The position numbers and the translations under genes were made by a program. A DNA stretch of 64,000 bases from Pterois miles (taxonomy: Eukaryota > Chordata > Actinopteri > Perciformes > Scorpaenidae). The notes under the pieces were generated by a model that was given only the letters and a program-made list of their open reading frames with translations, was not told where the DNA came from and ran no database searches. Positions 1 through 12,500 of this stretch are shown here, piece by piece. Each line of letters begins with the position of its first letter. Position 1 is the first letter of the stretch. The stretch is taken from the NCBI GenBank assembly GCA_947000775.1, contig CAMQGK010000559.1:1-64000 (forward strand). Direction: 5' to 3'.

Positions 1-1540
1 ATGGCATACTATATTATGTTATGGCATTTTTGTGACATAATATACTATAACTTTATATAGAATTATTTTTATGGCATATTATATATTATACATAGTATAT
101 TAATCATTTATTTAAGGCATACTATGACACATTTATGACTGAACAAATATTATATAAGAAAATGCTGTTTTCAGCCTCTAAAATATGGAGATTTCCTGCT
201 TTTTTTCCGTTTCATATCATATTAAACTGAGTGTCTTTGGATTTTGTACTGACAGAACAAGACATCAACAACAAGACTTTGAGAAACTGGGATCTTTCAC
301 TGTTTTCTAGCATTTTATAGATCAAACACTTAATTTAGAAAACAAACAGAAGATTAATCAGTAATGAAATAATCATTAGTCTGCAGCCCTGCATTTATAC
401 TATAGTAGAGTATGGAATGTTATGATGTATTTTGATATATATCACAATGTATAATAAAATACTATTGACCATTGTCTGTTTATTTATTCATCATAAACAA
501 ATACATAGTTTTTTTGGGTATATCATACTATGACATTTTATAGCATAGCAATGAGTTTTTATGACACTATATTTTATATAGATTTTTATGGCAATGACTT
601 AAGGACATTGTTCTTTTGTTGTATTTTTATGGCATACTATACTATGATATTTTAATCAACATTTATGACATGTTATTTTTTGTATGGCTGACTATGCTAT
701 GAGTTTTTTTTAATGACATTTCTTCATTTTTATTGTTAGGACTTCTTTATGGCTTTTATGGCATACTGTGTTATTAAATATTTAATTAACAACATTTTGT
801 GACAACACTGACTTTTATGACCTACTATATTATGACTTTCTTTATGGCACATACAGTATATAGTATTATGGAATACTATACTATAGAATTTTTTACATTT
901 TCTGACTTTTTAACAGCTACTACAATATGCCTCATGTTATTACATACTAAATTATTTTTTTATACCATACTGTACACTGACTTTTTTTTTTTACAACATT
1001 ATTATATAGCATACTACACTATGATATTAGCATACTATACTATGATATTTAATTTTTTTATGGCTTACTATATTATCAAATCTGTTGGCATATTATACAA
1101 TGACATTTTTATAACATTTATGGCATGCTACATATTAGGACTTTTTATGGCATTTACTGACCTTTTGTTCCATTTTTATGGCATATTTATTACAGCATAC
1201 TATATTATGACATTTTTAGACTTATATAATAATATACTATGACAATTTTATAGGATACTGTAGTGTGATTTTTTTCATGACATGCTATGACATTTTTGCA
1301 GCATACTATATGACTACTTTTTAATGAATTTTTATGATATACTATGTACTATGATATATATACTATGTACTATGAGATGATATACGATGACATTTTTTAT
1401 TAAATACTGTACTGTAAATATTTTATGACTTACTACACTGTGTTTTTTATGACATACTACACAATGGTATTTTTGTGGCATACTATACTATGAATTTTTA
1501 ATGACATTTTATCACATGCTATACTGTGAAAATTTTGATA
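1..1540. repeat. Degenerate AT-rich tandem array
   Basis: Variants of a short unit, roughly TTTTTATGGCATACTATACT followed by ATGACA, recur dozens of times with unit lengths near 25-35 bp. The array is cut by the left edge of the window and ends near 1540. Open frames through it give Tyr/Phe/Ile/Met-rich peptides that only mirror the repeat, so I call no gene. It looks like an old satellite or minisatellite; the unit length drifts too much for a clean period by eye. Confidence 0.75.
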
Positions 1541-2674
1541 TCAATCCACGAACTTGCAATAAACAACCCAGGCTTTTATTTGCTTCAATCACAGAACTCA
1601 ACTGACGTATACACCGACCAGCCATAACATTAGGTCGGCATGCGGCTACGCAGCCCCACACATAATAGGCTGCAATGCACTGTTTTGCATTTGGCGGCTC
1701 ACGTTATCGCATGGAAGACATCCTATACACTGTACCTTTAAGATCTAGAAGCCTGTCTTACATTATTTACCATTAGGGCTCAAAACACTCTGCTGACAGG
1801 CCAATACCCTTCAGAGTGGAAGAAAATTATGCCTAATGCCACATAAAACATTTAAAGTTAAGGTTAAAATCCATCCATCCATCCCGTTATCATGCAACAA
1901 TAATACACTTTTCTAACATGTATTTTTATACAGTATAATTATCATTATCACTGGAATGTGAAGAATTGCATAATGTTCATGAATAAAATACAAAGATATA
2001 CTGGATTTGGACAAACCTTAAGACTCTTCCATAGTTCCCAGACGGTGTAAACACCACTCCACCTGCAACCACCTATACGATGAAACAAAATAAAGTCGTC
2101 AGAACTCAGTTGCATTAATTTCAAGCTGAACAATGCTGCAAACATTCAAATCAGTTTCAGTGTATTAGACAAAAAGAGGATATTCACACATGAATTATCC
2201 TTCAATTAATTTAATTTATATTTATTCTGTTAATAAATCCTTTTAATACAATGAAGCTTGTATGAAAGTGTGTTTTTTGGAAATTTCTGACAATGTGATG
2301 TGATTGATCCAGCATCTGCGCAGATTCTAGGAATAACAGTCAGACTACGCAGCCACTTTTTTATAGTACATTAAAAAAATAACGTTTATCATTTACCATA
2401 ATGTATGGTAGACAGACTTATTATTTACATGTTTCATTGACTGCATTCAAACTGTAGGATCTATTAAAAAAAGATTTAAACAAGGGAATTACTATGCAAA
2501 TTTAGATTTGTGGATATGAAATTTATCAAGCAAGATCGTGAGATTTATCATGGATTAACACTGCTTTCAAAATAAACAAAATATTTAAGACTAATTTTAA
2601 TACTGTGACCAGTGCTATTTAAAATGTATATTTTCAAATCTGTCAACAAATTAAACAGTATGTGAACAATTATA
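1541..2674. other. Non-coding, one MITE end
   Basis: No gene is visible. Around 1722-1742 the sequence CCTATACACTGTACCTTTAA matches the terminal part of a MITE family seen again at 37510-39573 and 55517-56587, so 1550-1742 is probably a truncated copy. The rest is AT-rich unique-looking sequence. Confidence 0.5.
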
Positions 2675-3285
2675 ACACTAGAAAAGCACTCGGAGAGCGC
2701 AGACCTCCACCAAGCACTGTAGTTCCCCCCTGGCGGTTTCTTCTGGATCTATCTCCTCAAGTATTAAAGCTAGATCAAATTCGTTGACATACTTCAGATG
2801 CTGAATTGTCTCAGCTACACAATGCCGCTTGTTAGAAATCTCTACCTCTAATATTAAATGCACAGCAGGCCAAAATGTAAGAGTAGCCCCATTTTTTATA
2901 TAAATTGCTATTAAATCTGCCATCTAGATCAGATCTGGATCAGCCTTTGGGATTTGGTAGAAGTACACATTGTAAATCCCTGAGTCAAATTTCATGAGCT
3001 TTGGTCATCAATTACCAGAGATATTGAGAAACATTTTTTTGGGTCCCATTTACCCCAATGTTACCAAAAATTTCAATGTGATCCAGAATCCAGGATTTCT
3101 TCCGGATCCCCCCAAAATTAAATCAGTTCTTCCTTTTCACATTTTCGACACACCCTGAAAATTTCATCAAAATCCGTCCATAAGTTTTTGAGTTATCTTG
3201 AACACAAACAAACAAACAAACAGACAGACAGACAGACAGATAAACACCGGCAAAAACATAACCTCCTTGGAGGAAGTAAAAATGT
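2675..3285. mobile_element. Dispersed repeat ending in (ACAG/ACAA)n
   Basis: The segment ends in phrases such as AAAATCCGTCCATAAGTTTT, then tandem ACAA and ACAG units at about 3207-3240, then AACCTCCTTGGAGG. I recall this kind of tail as a common interspersed fish repeat, but I cannot name the family with certainty. Short open frames in it do not look like a protein family. Confidence 0.45.
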
Positions 3286-4189
3286 CAGGTTCACTATGGC
3301 AAAGTGCACTTGTTTCATCCATTCCAGTAAACCTTGGCACCAACACATCAGAAGGGTAGAAATCTGGTTGGTAATAAAGACTGTATCTTCTGCCATTCAC
3401 GTCAGGTAATTTTCATATCTGGTTTCCCTCTTAGTGAGATCTTCTTTTTAGAGGCAAAACTCTCTCACATGTATGTTTATTTGTACATTTTGGATTCTTC
3501 ATTTCAACTCCATTTATGAGTAGCAGGTTATAGTCTAAGTTAATTTTGGTAAAACACATTTTGTTTTTCATTTACTGGCATAAATCTGTGGAAATGGCAT
3601 TGACCTCAAATCTAAATTCTCTGTAAGTCACAGAAAAGCCTTTTACTACTGGCCACTACTATCAACTACACTGAGGCGGGTGCAGGGGTGCCACCATTTA
3701 CTCACCCTTTGTGCCACACAGCAAACCACAGCAATCCTCATTGCAAACTATAGTGTAGACTATTTGTGTCCCAGTGCACTCACTCACATGCAATGGTTGC
3801 AGGTATCTCACCACGGGTGCCTAGCCTCTCAACCAAGTGGCTCCCAGTTGCTGAAAGAAAACTAAAGAATTAAAACTCCAAACAAAACATCCTAAACCCC
3901 AGTTGGTAAGGAAAGTAAATAACTAACTAATAAACCAAAGCACAAACAATCAAAACAGAAGACACGAGAGGCAAAACGAGACCAACGGGAGCAAAACAGC
4001 AGCCATATATCTCCGAGTTAACCTAAAATGAAACATAATTAGAAAGGAATATACTTAATTTAAAAACTTAATTGTGTAAACATTGAGATTATGTAGATTA
4101 GATGGATAAGATTACACTGGTGACAAATTACGGTCATTAAAGTGCTCTAATTATTATTTTTAGAGTATCTCTGGAACACCATGGTCTAG
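3286..4189. other. No gene seen
   Basis: About 900 bp of unremarkable sequence. Short open frames on both strands lack splice context or recognisable motifs. Confidence 0.5.
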
Positions 4190-4500
4190 AAACTCACTTA
4201 AAATGGCGGCCGCTCCGTCACCGTGTAGCCACAGCACAGTTTTCCGACGAGCTCCAGTCCATCGTGTCCATTTCAGAAGCTTTGTAATCCAGCACAGGAC
4301 AACCGCGTCTCTTTAGACACTTTATAAAACTAATAAAACCAACAAATGAGGCCTCGTGTGATCAGTTATCCATTTATCAGTCGACAGAGGCCGTTGTCGT
4401 TAGCCGTTAGCTAAGGCCTGAGGGCCTACTGAAGGTGACGTTTATCCGCCATTACGCTTCAGAGCGAGACTTCTTCTTCTTTGGTGTTTAATGGCGGTTG
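4190..4500. promoter_or_regulatory. CpG-richer promoter-like segment with ATGGCGG motifs
   Basis: A GC- and CpG-richer island stands out from AT-rich flanks. It has AAAATGGCGGCCGC at 4200-4213 (a YY1-like ATGGCGGC on the + strand, and a NotI site), the same ATGGCGG core on the - strand at 4446-4452 and again on + near 4491. Such motifs are typical of vertebrate CpG-island promoters. No downstream exon could be tied to it, and the 4470-4530 part resembles a dispersed repeat end, so this is only a candidate. Confidence 0.3.
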
Positions 4501-4915
4501 GTAAACGACTGTGTGGTGAATTACCGCCACCCACTGGTCTCAACAGGCAGCTACAGACAGACACAAACATTTGTTTTACAGGTTTATGTCAAGAAATCTT
4601 CACCAGCTGCCTATTATTGATATGTCCTAGGAGGGTTTCCTATTCTACCATAAGCATTTGCTATATAAACTTTATGTACTTTAGATATCAGTGGTGGAAT
4701 GTAACTAAGTACATTTACTCAAGTACTATACCACAATTACGAGGTACTTGTACTTTATTTGAGTATTTATTTTACATTTTATGTTTCTTTATACTTTTAG
4801 CAAAGCAAATGTACTTTTTATCCACTACATTCATTTGATAGCTTTACTAGTTATTTTGCATATTTACAAGATTAAATTAAATTAAAGTTTTTTTCTCATT
4901 CAATTCTTGATTGAG

Positions 4916-5032
<117 letters not shown>

Positions 5033-5329
5033 AAGCTCACATCTCACATGTGAGATTATAATTTCTCATTCATTCAAGCAAATTATACATTTTGACACAC
5101 GTGCAAAAGACTAAGTACGACTGTCTACAATTTGGACAATAACCACTTGTACATGTCTTCTTGATCAAAACCAGTGAGTTCATTTTCAGTGAGGATGTCG
5201 TCCTCTTCACACATGTACAGTATATTTCATAAATATCTATGACATGGTGTTATGTACCATCAGGAGGTACAGGTTTTTCTCTTATCTACAGCAGGTTCTT
5301 TCACTGTTTTATGGCATGGACATCCTTTT

Positions 5330-5672
5330 GGGCGGCAGTAGCTCAGTCTGTAGGGAGTTGGCTTGGGAACCGGAGGGTCACCGATTCAAGTCCCGACATG
5401 GACCAAAAACTGAGTGTGAACTGGTAGCTGGAGAGGTGCCAGTTTACCTCTTGGGCACTGCCGAGGTGCCCCTGAGCAAGGCACCAAACCTCCAACTGCT
5501 CTGGGCACTTGTCAGGAGCAGCCCCCTCACTCTGACATCTCTCCATTGATGCATGTATGTGTGTTTCAGGTCTGCATGTACCATGTATAAGTTAACAACA
5601 GAGTGTAAATTGAATTTCCCCATAGTGGGACTAATAAAGGTTGTTGTTGTTGTTCTTCTTCTTCTTCTTCTT
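5330..5672 (+). mobile_element. tRNA-derived SINE, copy 1
   Basis: The head is tRNA-like, with an A box TAGCTCAGTCTGTAGG at about 5339 and a B box GATTCAAGTCC at 5383-5393. A tRNA-unrelated body follows, then the tail TTGAATTTCCCCATAGTGGG plus ACTAATAAAGG and a (GTT)n(CTT)n simple repeat. Copy 2 lies at 52245-52556 and is highly similar. TTTTATGGCA occurs at 5307-5316 and again at 5671-5680, so it may be a target duplication with extra 5' bases. The tail matches that of the L2-type LINE at 37571. Confidence 0.85.
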
Positions 5673-6264
5673 TTATGGCAAATTTTCTGTTGAATATATA
5701 TGACTACATTAAGGATCAAAGGTGATTTTTTTTGTTTATAATACATGTAGATTATTGCTACACAAATACATTTACTGTATAAACGCACATGTAAACATCC
5801 TGTCTCTGTGTGTACAGTATTGTACAGTATTGAATTTTCCCAGTAAAAAGCTCAGTGTATTACACAGCAGCATTCAGCTGGACATAACTGACATAACTAG
5901 TCCAGTAAGCAGTCAGTGGCTACAAAAACAACAAAACGCAGATTTGTATTTAAGAAACATTCTCAGGGTTGACCGAATGGTGAAAAAAAAATGTAAACAT
6001 TTTGTACGAGCCAGTACGGCTCACACGATGACAAAATAATTTTTCATTATGGTGGAATAGGACTGAACTTTACAGACACGAAGCATGAATTAAGTGTTTT
6101 GGGTGAGTTACCTTTTGCAGACATACAACAGAGTTGTGATTTCCCATCAAACAGTTGTGACTGTGTGACAGTTCAGAAACACTGAAATAAAAGAAAATCA
6201 TAACAATAATAATACATTATGATGTATTATCACAGGTTAAGTTAGCCAACAGTATATCAGGTAC

Positions 6265-6995
6265 TTAGCTCCACCTTTAGCAGCTTTTAAGCAGCATTTA
6301 AGTGCTGACCACAAACATCTCTCATTATAATTAAATAATAGTATATTTTATGGCAAAATGAGTCATTCTGGATTAATTTTGATACTTTAAGTATATTTCT
6401 ATGCTAACTGTTTGTAAGTAAGACTTTGACTGCAGGACTTTTACTTTTAACAGTGTTTTTACACTGTAGTATGGGTACTTAAGTAAAGGGTCTTAATACC
6501 GCCGATGGTGGTGATGTAAATATCATTCATATGTGCTATAAGTCCTCTTTCACTAAAATCATCTTCTAAACTGGATTATTTGTTAGCTTGAGTTACTAGT
6601 TATCTTATATATTCACATTAATAGAACATCAAAATAAATAAAGCACTAATACACAGCAGTATATATATATATATAAAGTACTACATAAAGCAACTTTAGC
6701 AGCTGCAGCATTAACATGATGAACACTTCAATCACTGTTTATAATTAAATAATACAGTATATATGTATATTATGCCCAAATGAGCCATTTTGCATTAATT
6801 TTGATACTTATAGTATATTTTGATGCCAGTAACTTTGTACTTTTACTTAAGACTTTCAATGCAGGACTGGCTACTTTTACTTGAGTAAAAGGTCTTAATG
6901 TTTTCCACCACTGGTAGATGTAAATATCATTCCTGGCTTCATATGTGCTTTAAGTACTCTTTCACTAAAATCATTTTCTAAACTGGATTACAGTA
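6265..6995. repeat. Tandem duplication of about 410 bp, diverged
   Basis: The segment about 6265-6595 is repeated at about 6685-6995. Shared phrases include ATAATTAAATAATA, TTAATTTTGATACTT, GATGTAAATATCATTC and CTTTCACTAAAATCAT. The unit joins the right part of a hAT-like MITE to unique flank, so the duplication happened after the MITE inserted. The first copy has lost the clean MITE end. Confidence 0.65.
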
Positions 6996-9240
6996 GTTGT
7001 GAAATGAAACCCTGCCTGTCTATATTTCATTACTCATAATGAATGTCACTCTCCCAGCCCCTTTGAGAAATGTTGCATGAATATTAAATTGGATTACTTT
7101 TTTCCTCTCTCGATATATATTCTTTATTGATAATCCAGTTCCCACTTTGTTCTCAAGTATTGCACAGTTGGTCACAATCAGATGACTCTCACAGTACGCT
7201 GAGGTCGCCGTCACATGGTCCTGAGTCATAAAACAGTTATTTGGAGAAACATCAAGTTGTTGTTTGACACTGAGGACTGAAATCCTCTTTATAAATTAAC
7301 ATTAACATTAGATTCATCATAAGAGGTTGGTGCAATCATTACTCAGCATGATAAACACTTGAGCAACATAATGTAACATAACTTTACCAATGCCTGTACT
7401 TTATTGAACATAAAATATCGTATTAATATTATGAGTCTAAAGCAGGCACCTTGTTTCTTGCAGCCTTTTGTTGATGGATTTTGTGTTTTCTTCCAAAGTT
7501 AGCTGGAGGCCAGCATCTGTTCCTCCTCGCCGCATGATTTCTGCTGCCTGTCCCAAGACGGCGAGGCTTCAGTGCTCCTGCTGACAGGGCAGAAATGGGT
7601 GAATGTAATTATGTGGCCGCTGCATTGGAGGAATCCATCACCTGCATGGCAGCGGGGTAATGTGCTGCTGACTAACCCATGGGGTACACTCTCCCTCCTC
7701 CCCTCTGATTCCTCTATCTTTTCCTCTCCTCTTCGCTCTCTCATATTTCTCTCCTCTCAGCTTAAATCAGCGCCTGGACACTTCCACTGACAACCTGCTG
7801 CTCATCACTGTCCCAGCATGCACGTAGGCAAACACACACATGCAGAATAATTTACAAGGTCAACATACACGTGATATCTTCTTCCCTTGTTACACACACA
7901 CACACACACACACACACATGCATGACTGCACGTCACACACTCTTTAATCTTGTTTGAGGGGAGGTTGGCATCAACACTAGAGCCTGTTATTTGCGATGGC
8001 CACTTTACAACCACAGTAACTCTCCAGTGAACCCAGAATAGAGATCTGACTCAGAGTCAGTGCATCATCACCCTGCCGTAAATACTGTATTCTATAAGGG
8101 CTAATATAATTCACTGTTATTTAGCACAAAATAAGACTCATTTATCATCAACTCTTATCCATAAGGTGACACTATAGCTGATGAGCGAGTCTCCACAAAT
8201 TTGCTCAGACTTACAGCGCTGTGGTTCATTAGTTCTTCAAATGAAGTAAATGCACATAGGGAATGTGTGGCTCACTTTGCAAATATGAAAAACTTGTTAA
8301 AGAATATGGTGGCAAACATGCACAAAACTGGGTGTTATTGTGTATGAAACATTTCAAACTCATTGTTTCTGTTTTTGTATAGTCTAAACTAAGTAGTGAA
8401 TGAGTTGCCTATTAGAAAATACTAAGTAAAAAGGGTATGAATAATAAGCTTCAGCATATACCTTATCTTTATGGACCTTTTCCTATTTAATTTAATGCCT
8501 TATTATTATCTATTCTTTATTATGTGCATTCCTTCTGGAAAAGTATTAATAAAGGACCCAAATAAATGACTACTACTAAATGCAACTAGTGAATTAATTG
8601 AAGAATATTATAGAGGCATCATATTAGACCTGTAAACAAACTGAGCAATGTTATTCCTTCTCTCCAAAGACCAATTACATATACGATTATATATACCATA
8701 AGCCCAGCTATCACTATCAGGACTGAAAAAGTTGGATCGGAGCATCCCGATATAACAAACAAATGCTTAAAATCATATATGTCACGCAACATCACACTGA
8801 TTGCAGTGTATGTGATAAAGCAGATGCACGTTTTTAACCTTATGGGCCTCATTCTCCCAGTGTGGATAAACTGATGATGGCAGCTGTCACAATACAGGGC
8901 ATCGTGACACACATATCCCATAATGAAATAAGGAATATCACTTTCCATCCATACATGAAGCCCAGTTCATGAGTCAGCCGCTGGTAATTTCAGTAAACTG
9001 GTTATATGGCTGTGATGATGATTCGTCTTGTCCCGGCTGCTTCGGAGTGACAGATAACTCTGGATTCACGACACCTGTGGCCTTTCTCTCACTGAGAGGT
9101 GTCACATTGGCTTTAGTTCATATGAATGTCACCACTTGTTGAGTAGTGTTTCATATATTTCATGTTGGTTTTAACCTCTTGAGTCATGGAAACTCTGTCA
9201 AATCCTCTGCTTTGGACAAACTCATGGTCAGACCCCATTT
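6996..9240. other. Gene-free stretch with small repeats
   Basis: No supported gene. A (CA)n run lies at 7892-7918. Near 8718-8752 the phrase GGACTGAAAAAGTTGGATCG plus GAGCATCCC resembles the end of a common fish hAT-type MITE, which may extend back to about 8560. The segment 7490-7790 is CT-rich and unique-looking. Confidence 0.5.
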
Positions 9241-9530
9241 AACATATGAAGACGTACAGGAGGGTTGAGTCTCCATCCTCCGTCATCTGGATGAGTAAGA
9301 TGAGGAAGCTTCTGAGAGGGCGTGGGGAGGTCTCAGACATGGCGAGGCAGAGAGGGAGGGAGCGTTGGGTGGGGGGTCGAAGGTGGATAAAGAGAGGGAG
9401 GGAGCGTGGCTCCCCCTCTGAGGAGTTCTGGGACCCTTCATGAGTGACCACAGAGCTGGGGATCCAGACCGTTACCAGCTGCTGTCCAGTGTCGAGGGTG
9501 CTGAGAGAGTCCAGTCGTCCTGTTGCTGTC
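9241..9530 (+). promoter_or_regulatory. prok1 upstream/5' UTR region
   Basis: Purine-rich, GC-richer sequence directly before the prok1 start codon. GAGAGGGAGGGAGCGT occurs twice, at 9350-9365 and 9392-9407, and a TATA-like GGATAAAG lies at about 9384. The transcription start cannot be fixed from sequence, but promoter plus 5' UTR must lie here unless a further upstream exon exists. Confidence 0.45.
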
Positions 9531-12500
9531 ATGGGCTTCAGGGCGGTGCTGCTGTCCCTCCTGCTGGCGTCTCTGAGCTGCTCCAGAGGAGCCGTCATCA
9601 CCGGGGTGAGTGAGAGGCTTCTGGCTCCGCTGCACACCGTTAGCTCCTATCACAGCACCTCATCAGATTCAGTGTATATCACTAGAAATGACTCCATTTA
9701 CTCCTTTGAGATTAAAGAGAATAGTTTAAATATTATCTTCTTTCCTTTTGTGCGTAATGTATATTGAGACACTGTGATTCAAACTCTAAATTAAGACTTA
9801 CTTACTAGGGCTGCAAATAATTATTTTATTGTTGCTTCAATAATGACAGATGCCCTCACAAGTTTCCTCAGATTGCTTGTTTTTGTATGATCAACAGTCC
9901 AAAACCCTCAAATACTGAATTTACAGCAATATAAAACAGAGAAAAACAGCAAATCCTCACATTTGAGAAACAGGATCAGCATCACAGTTTGCCTGACAAA
10001 TGACTTTAACAATGAACTTTTTATCAAAATTGGTAAATGCTGTATTATTAGAAGTGTTTACGCACTAATTCTGTCTCTGACTTGGTGAGTGTGCTGTTTG
10101 ATTTTAATACGATCCCCTGACTTGATTTTTAGTTTGATTTTCTTATATATAAACATGCAAAAATACAGTGTACTGGATTTGCAAAGAGCACAATTTGATT
10201 ACACATGACTGACAGAGACCACATCCTCCTCCGCTTCAAGTCCGATGGAAAACGAGAGGAAATTATCTTCTGATTGATATTCATTTGTAAATGGATTAGA
10301 GAGATGACAGGCAACGGATAGAATGGCTCACTGTATGAACATGAGAGGGCGTCTCTGAAGGGGACCTCTATTATCGTAAATAAAACCACTGGCATCAAAA
10401 GGACTCTTTTATTTGTCTGTCTGTCCTCCACCACCTCGTCTCTGTCGCCATCTGTCCTCCACCACCTTGTCTCTGTCTCCATCTGTCCTCCACCACCTTG
10501 TCTCTGTCTCCATCTGTCCTCCACCACCTTGTCTCTGTCCATCCTCCACCACCTCATCTCTGTCTGTCCTCTCCCACCCCGTCTCTCTGTCTCTGTCCGT
10601 CCTCCACCACCTTGTCTCTGTCTCTGTCTGTCCTCCACCACCTTGTCTCTCTCTCCATCTGTCCTCCACCACCTCATCTCTGTCCATCCTCCACCACCTC
10701 ATCACTGTCTGTCCTCTCCCACCCTGTCTCTCTGTCCGTCCTTCACCACCTCGTCTCTGTCTGACCTCCACAACCTTGTCTCTGTCTCTATGTGTCCTCC
10801 ACCACCCGTCTCTCTCTCTCTGTCTTTATCTGTCCTCCACCACCTCGTCTCTGTCTCAAACTGTCCTACACCACCTTGTCTCTCTGTCTCTATCTGTCCT
10901 CCACCACCTCGTCTCTCTGTCTCTATCTGTCCTCCACCACCTTGTCTCTCTGTCTCTATCTGTCCTCCACCACCCCGTCTCTCTGTCTGTCCCTATCTGT
11001 CCTCCACCACCTTGTCTCTCTGTCTCTATCTGTCCTCCACCACCCCGTCTCTCTGTCTGTCTCTGTCTGTCCTCCACCACCTTGTCTCTCTGTCTCTATC
11101 TGTCCTCCACCACCCCGTCTCTCTGTCTCTATCTGCTCCACCACTCCTCTTCTCATCTGTCCTCCCCCCCTTTCTCTGCTCTGTCTCTATCTGTCCTCCA
11201 CCACCTCGTCTCTCTGTCTCTACCTTCCTTCACCCTTCTCTCTGTCTCTATCTGTCCTCCACCACCCCGTCTCTCTGTCTGTCTCTGTCCTCCACCACCT
11301 TGTCTCTCTGTCTCTATCTGTCCTCCCCCACCTTGTCCCTCTTCTCTATCTTCCTCCCCCCCCCCGTCTCTCTTCTCTTTCTTCCCCCCCCCCCCCTTTT
11401 TTCCCCTCTTTTTTCCCCCCCCTCCCCCCCGTCTCTCTGTCTCTATCTGTCCACCACCTCATCTCTCTGTCTGTCTCTATCTGTCCTCCACCACCTCGTC
11501 TCTCTGTCTCTATCTGTCCTCCACCACCTTACCTCTCTGTCTCTATCTGTCCTCCACCACCTTGTCTCTTTGTCTCTATCTGTCCTCCACCACCCCGTCT
11601 CTCTGTCTGTCTCTATCTGTCCTCCACCACCTTGTCTCTCTGTCTCTATCTGTCCTCCACCACCTTGTCTCTCTGTCTCTATCTGTCCTCCACCACCCCA
11701 TCTCTCTGTCTCTATCTGTCCTCCACCACCCCGTCTCTCTGTCTCTATCTGTCCTCCACCACCTCGTCTCTCTGTCTATATCTGTCCTCCACCACCTTTT
11801 CTCTGTCTCTGTCTCTTCTTTCTCCACCACCTTGTCTCTCTGTCTCTATCTGTCCTCCACCACCTGCTCTTTCTCTGTCTCTATCTGTCCTGCCCCCTCA
11901 TCTCTCTGTCTCTATCTGTCCTCCACCACCTTGTCCCTCTGTCTCTATCTGTCCTCCACCACCCCGTCTCTCTGTCTCTATCTGTCCACCACCTCCTCTC
12001 TCTGTCTGTCTCTATCTGTCCTCCACCACCTTGACCCCCACCCCCCCCCCCCCCCCCCTCTCTGTCTGTCTCTATCTGTCCTCCACCACCCCGTCTCTCT
12101 GTCTGTCTCTGTCCTGCAGGCCTGTGAGCGAGACGTGCAGTGTGGTTTTGGTCTCTGCTGTGCCGTCAGCCTCTGGCTGAGGGGTCTGAGGATGTGCGTC
12201 CCGAGAGGCGTGGAAGGGGATGAATGTCACCCGTTTAGCCACAAGGTGGGGAGAAATGTGCACCAGGCTCTCTAACCACACTCACTCTCGCCCACACTTG
12301 TTTTCTGCGTTAGTGGAAATTCGGCTCACATCAAGCTGCTGGCAGTTTGGCTGAAGCTTTAGAAAAGCTGCTGATAACTGCAGAGGCTATTGATCTTCTC
12401 AAGAGTGAGCCGGCCAGGCGGAGCCATACATCACTTTGATCATCTGGTGATGGCAACAATTAGTTCTGCTAATCTGTAGATCTGTACATCTGTCTCTGAA

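Noticed and set aside
799..1242. A 147-codon open frame rich in Tyr, Phe and Met
   Set aside because: It follows the AT-rich tandem array and its composition is that of the repeat unit; no homology or splice context.
5330..5402. A possible functional tRNA gene
   Set aside because: A and B boxes are present, but the segment is the head of a SINE with a second copy elsewhere and does not fold as an intact cloverleaf by eye.
8164..8177. AGGTGACACTATAG, identical to the core of the phage SP6 promoter
   Set aside because: The flanks are ordinary fish DNA without vector or polylinker sequence. I treat the 14-base match as coincidence.
10413..12275. A 620-codon open frame and two other long frames on the + strand
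   Set aside because: They are translations of the 33-bp intronic minisatellite. The only real coding part is prok1 exon 2 at the end; no start or splice signal supports the rest.
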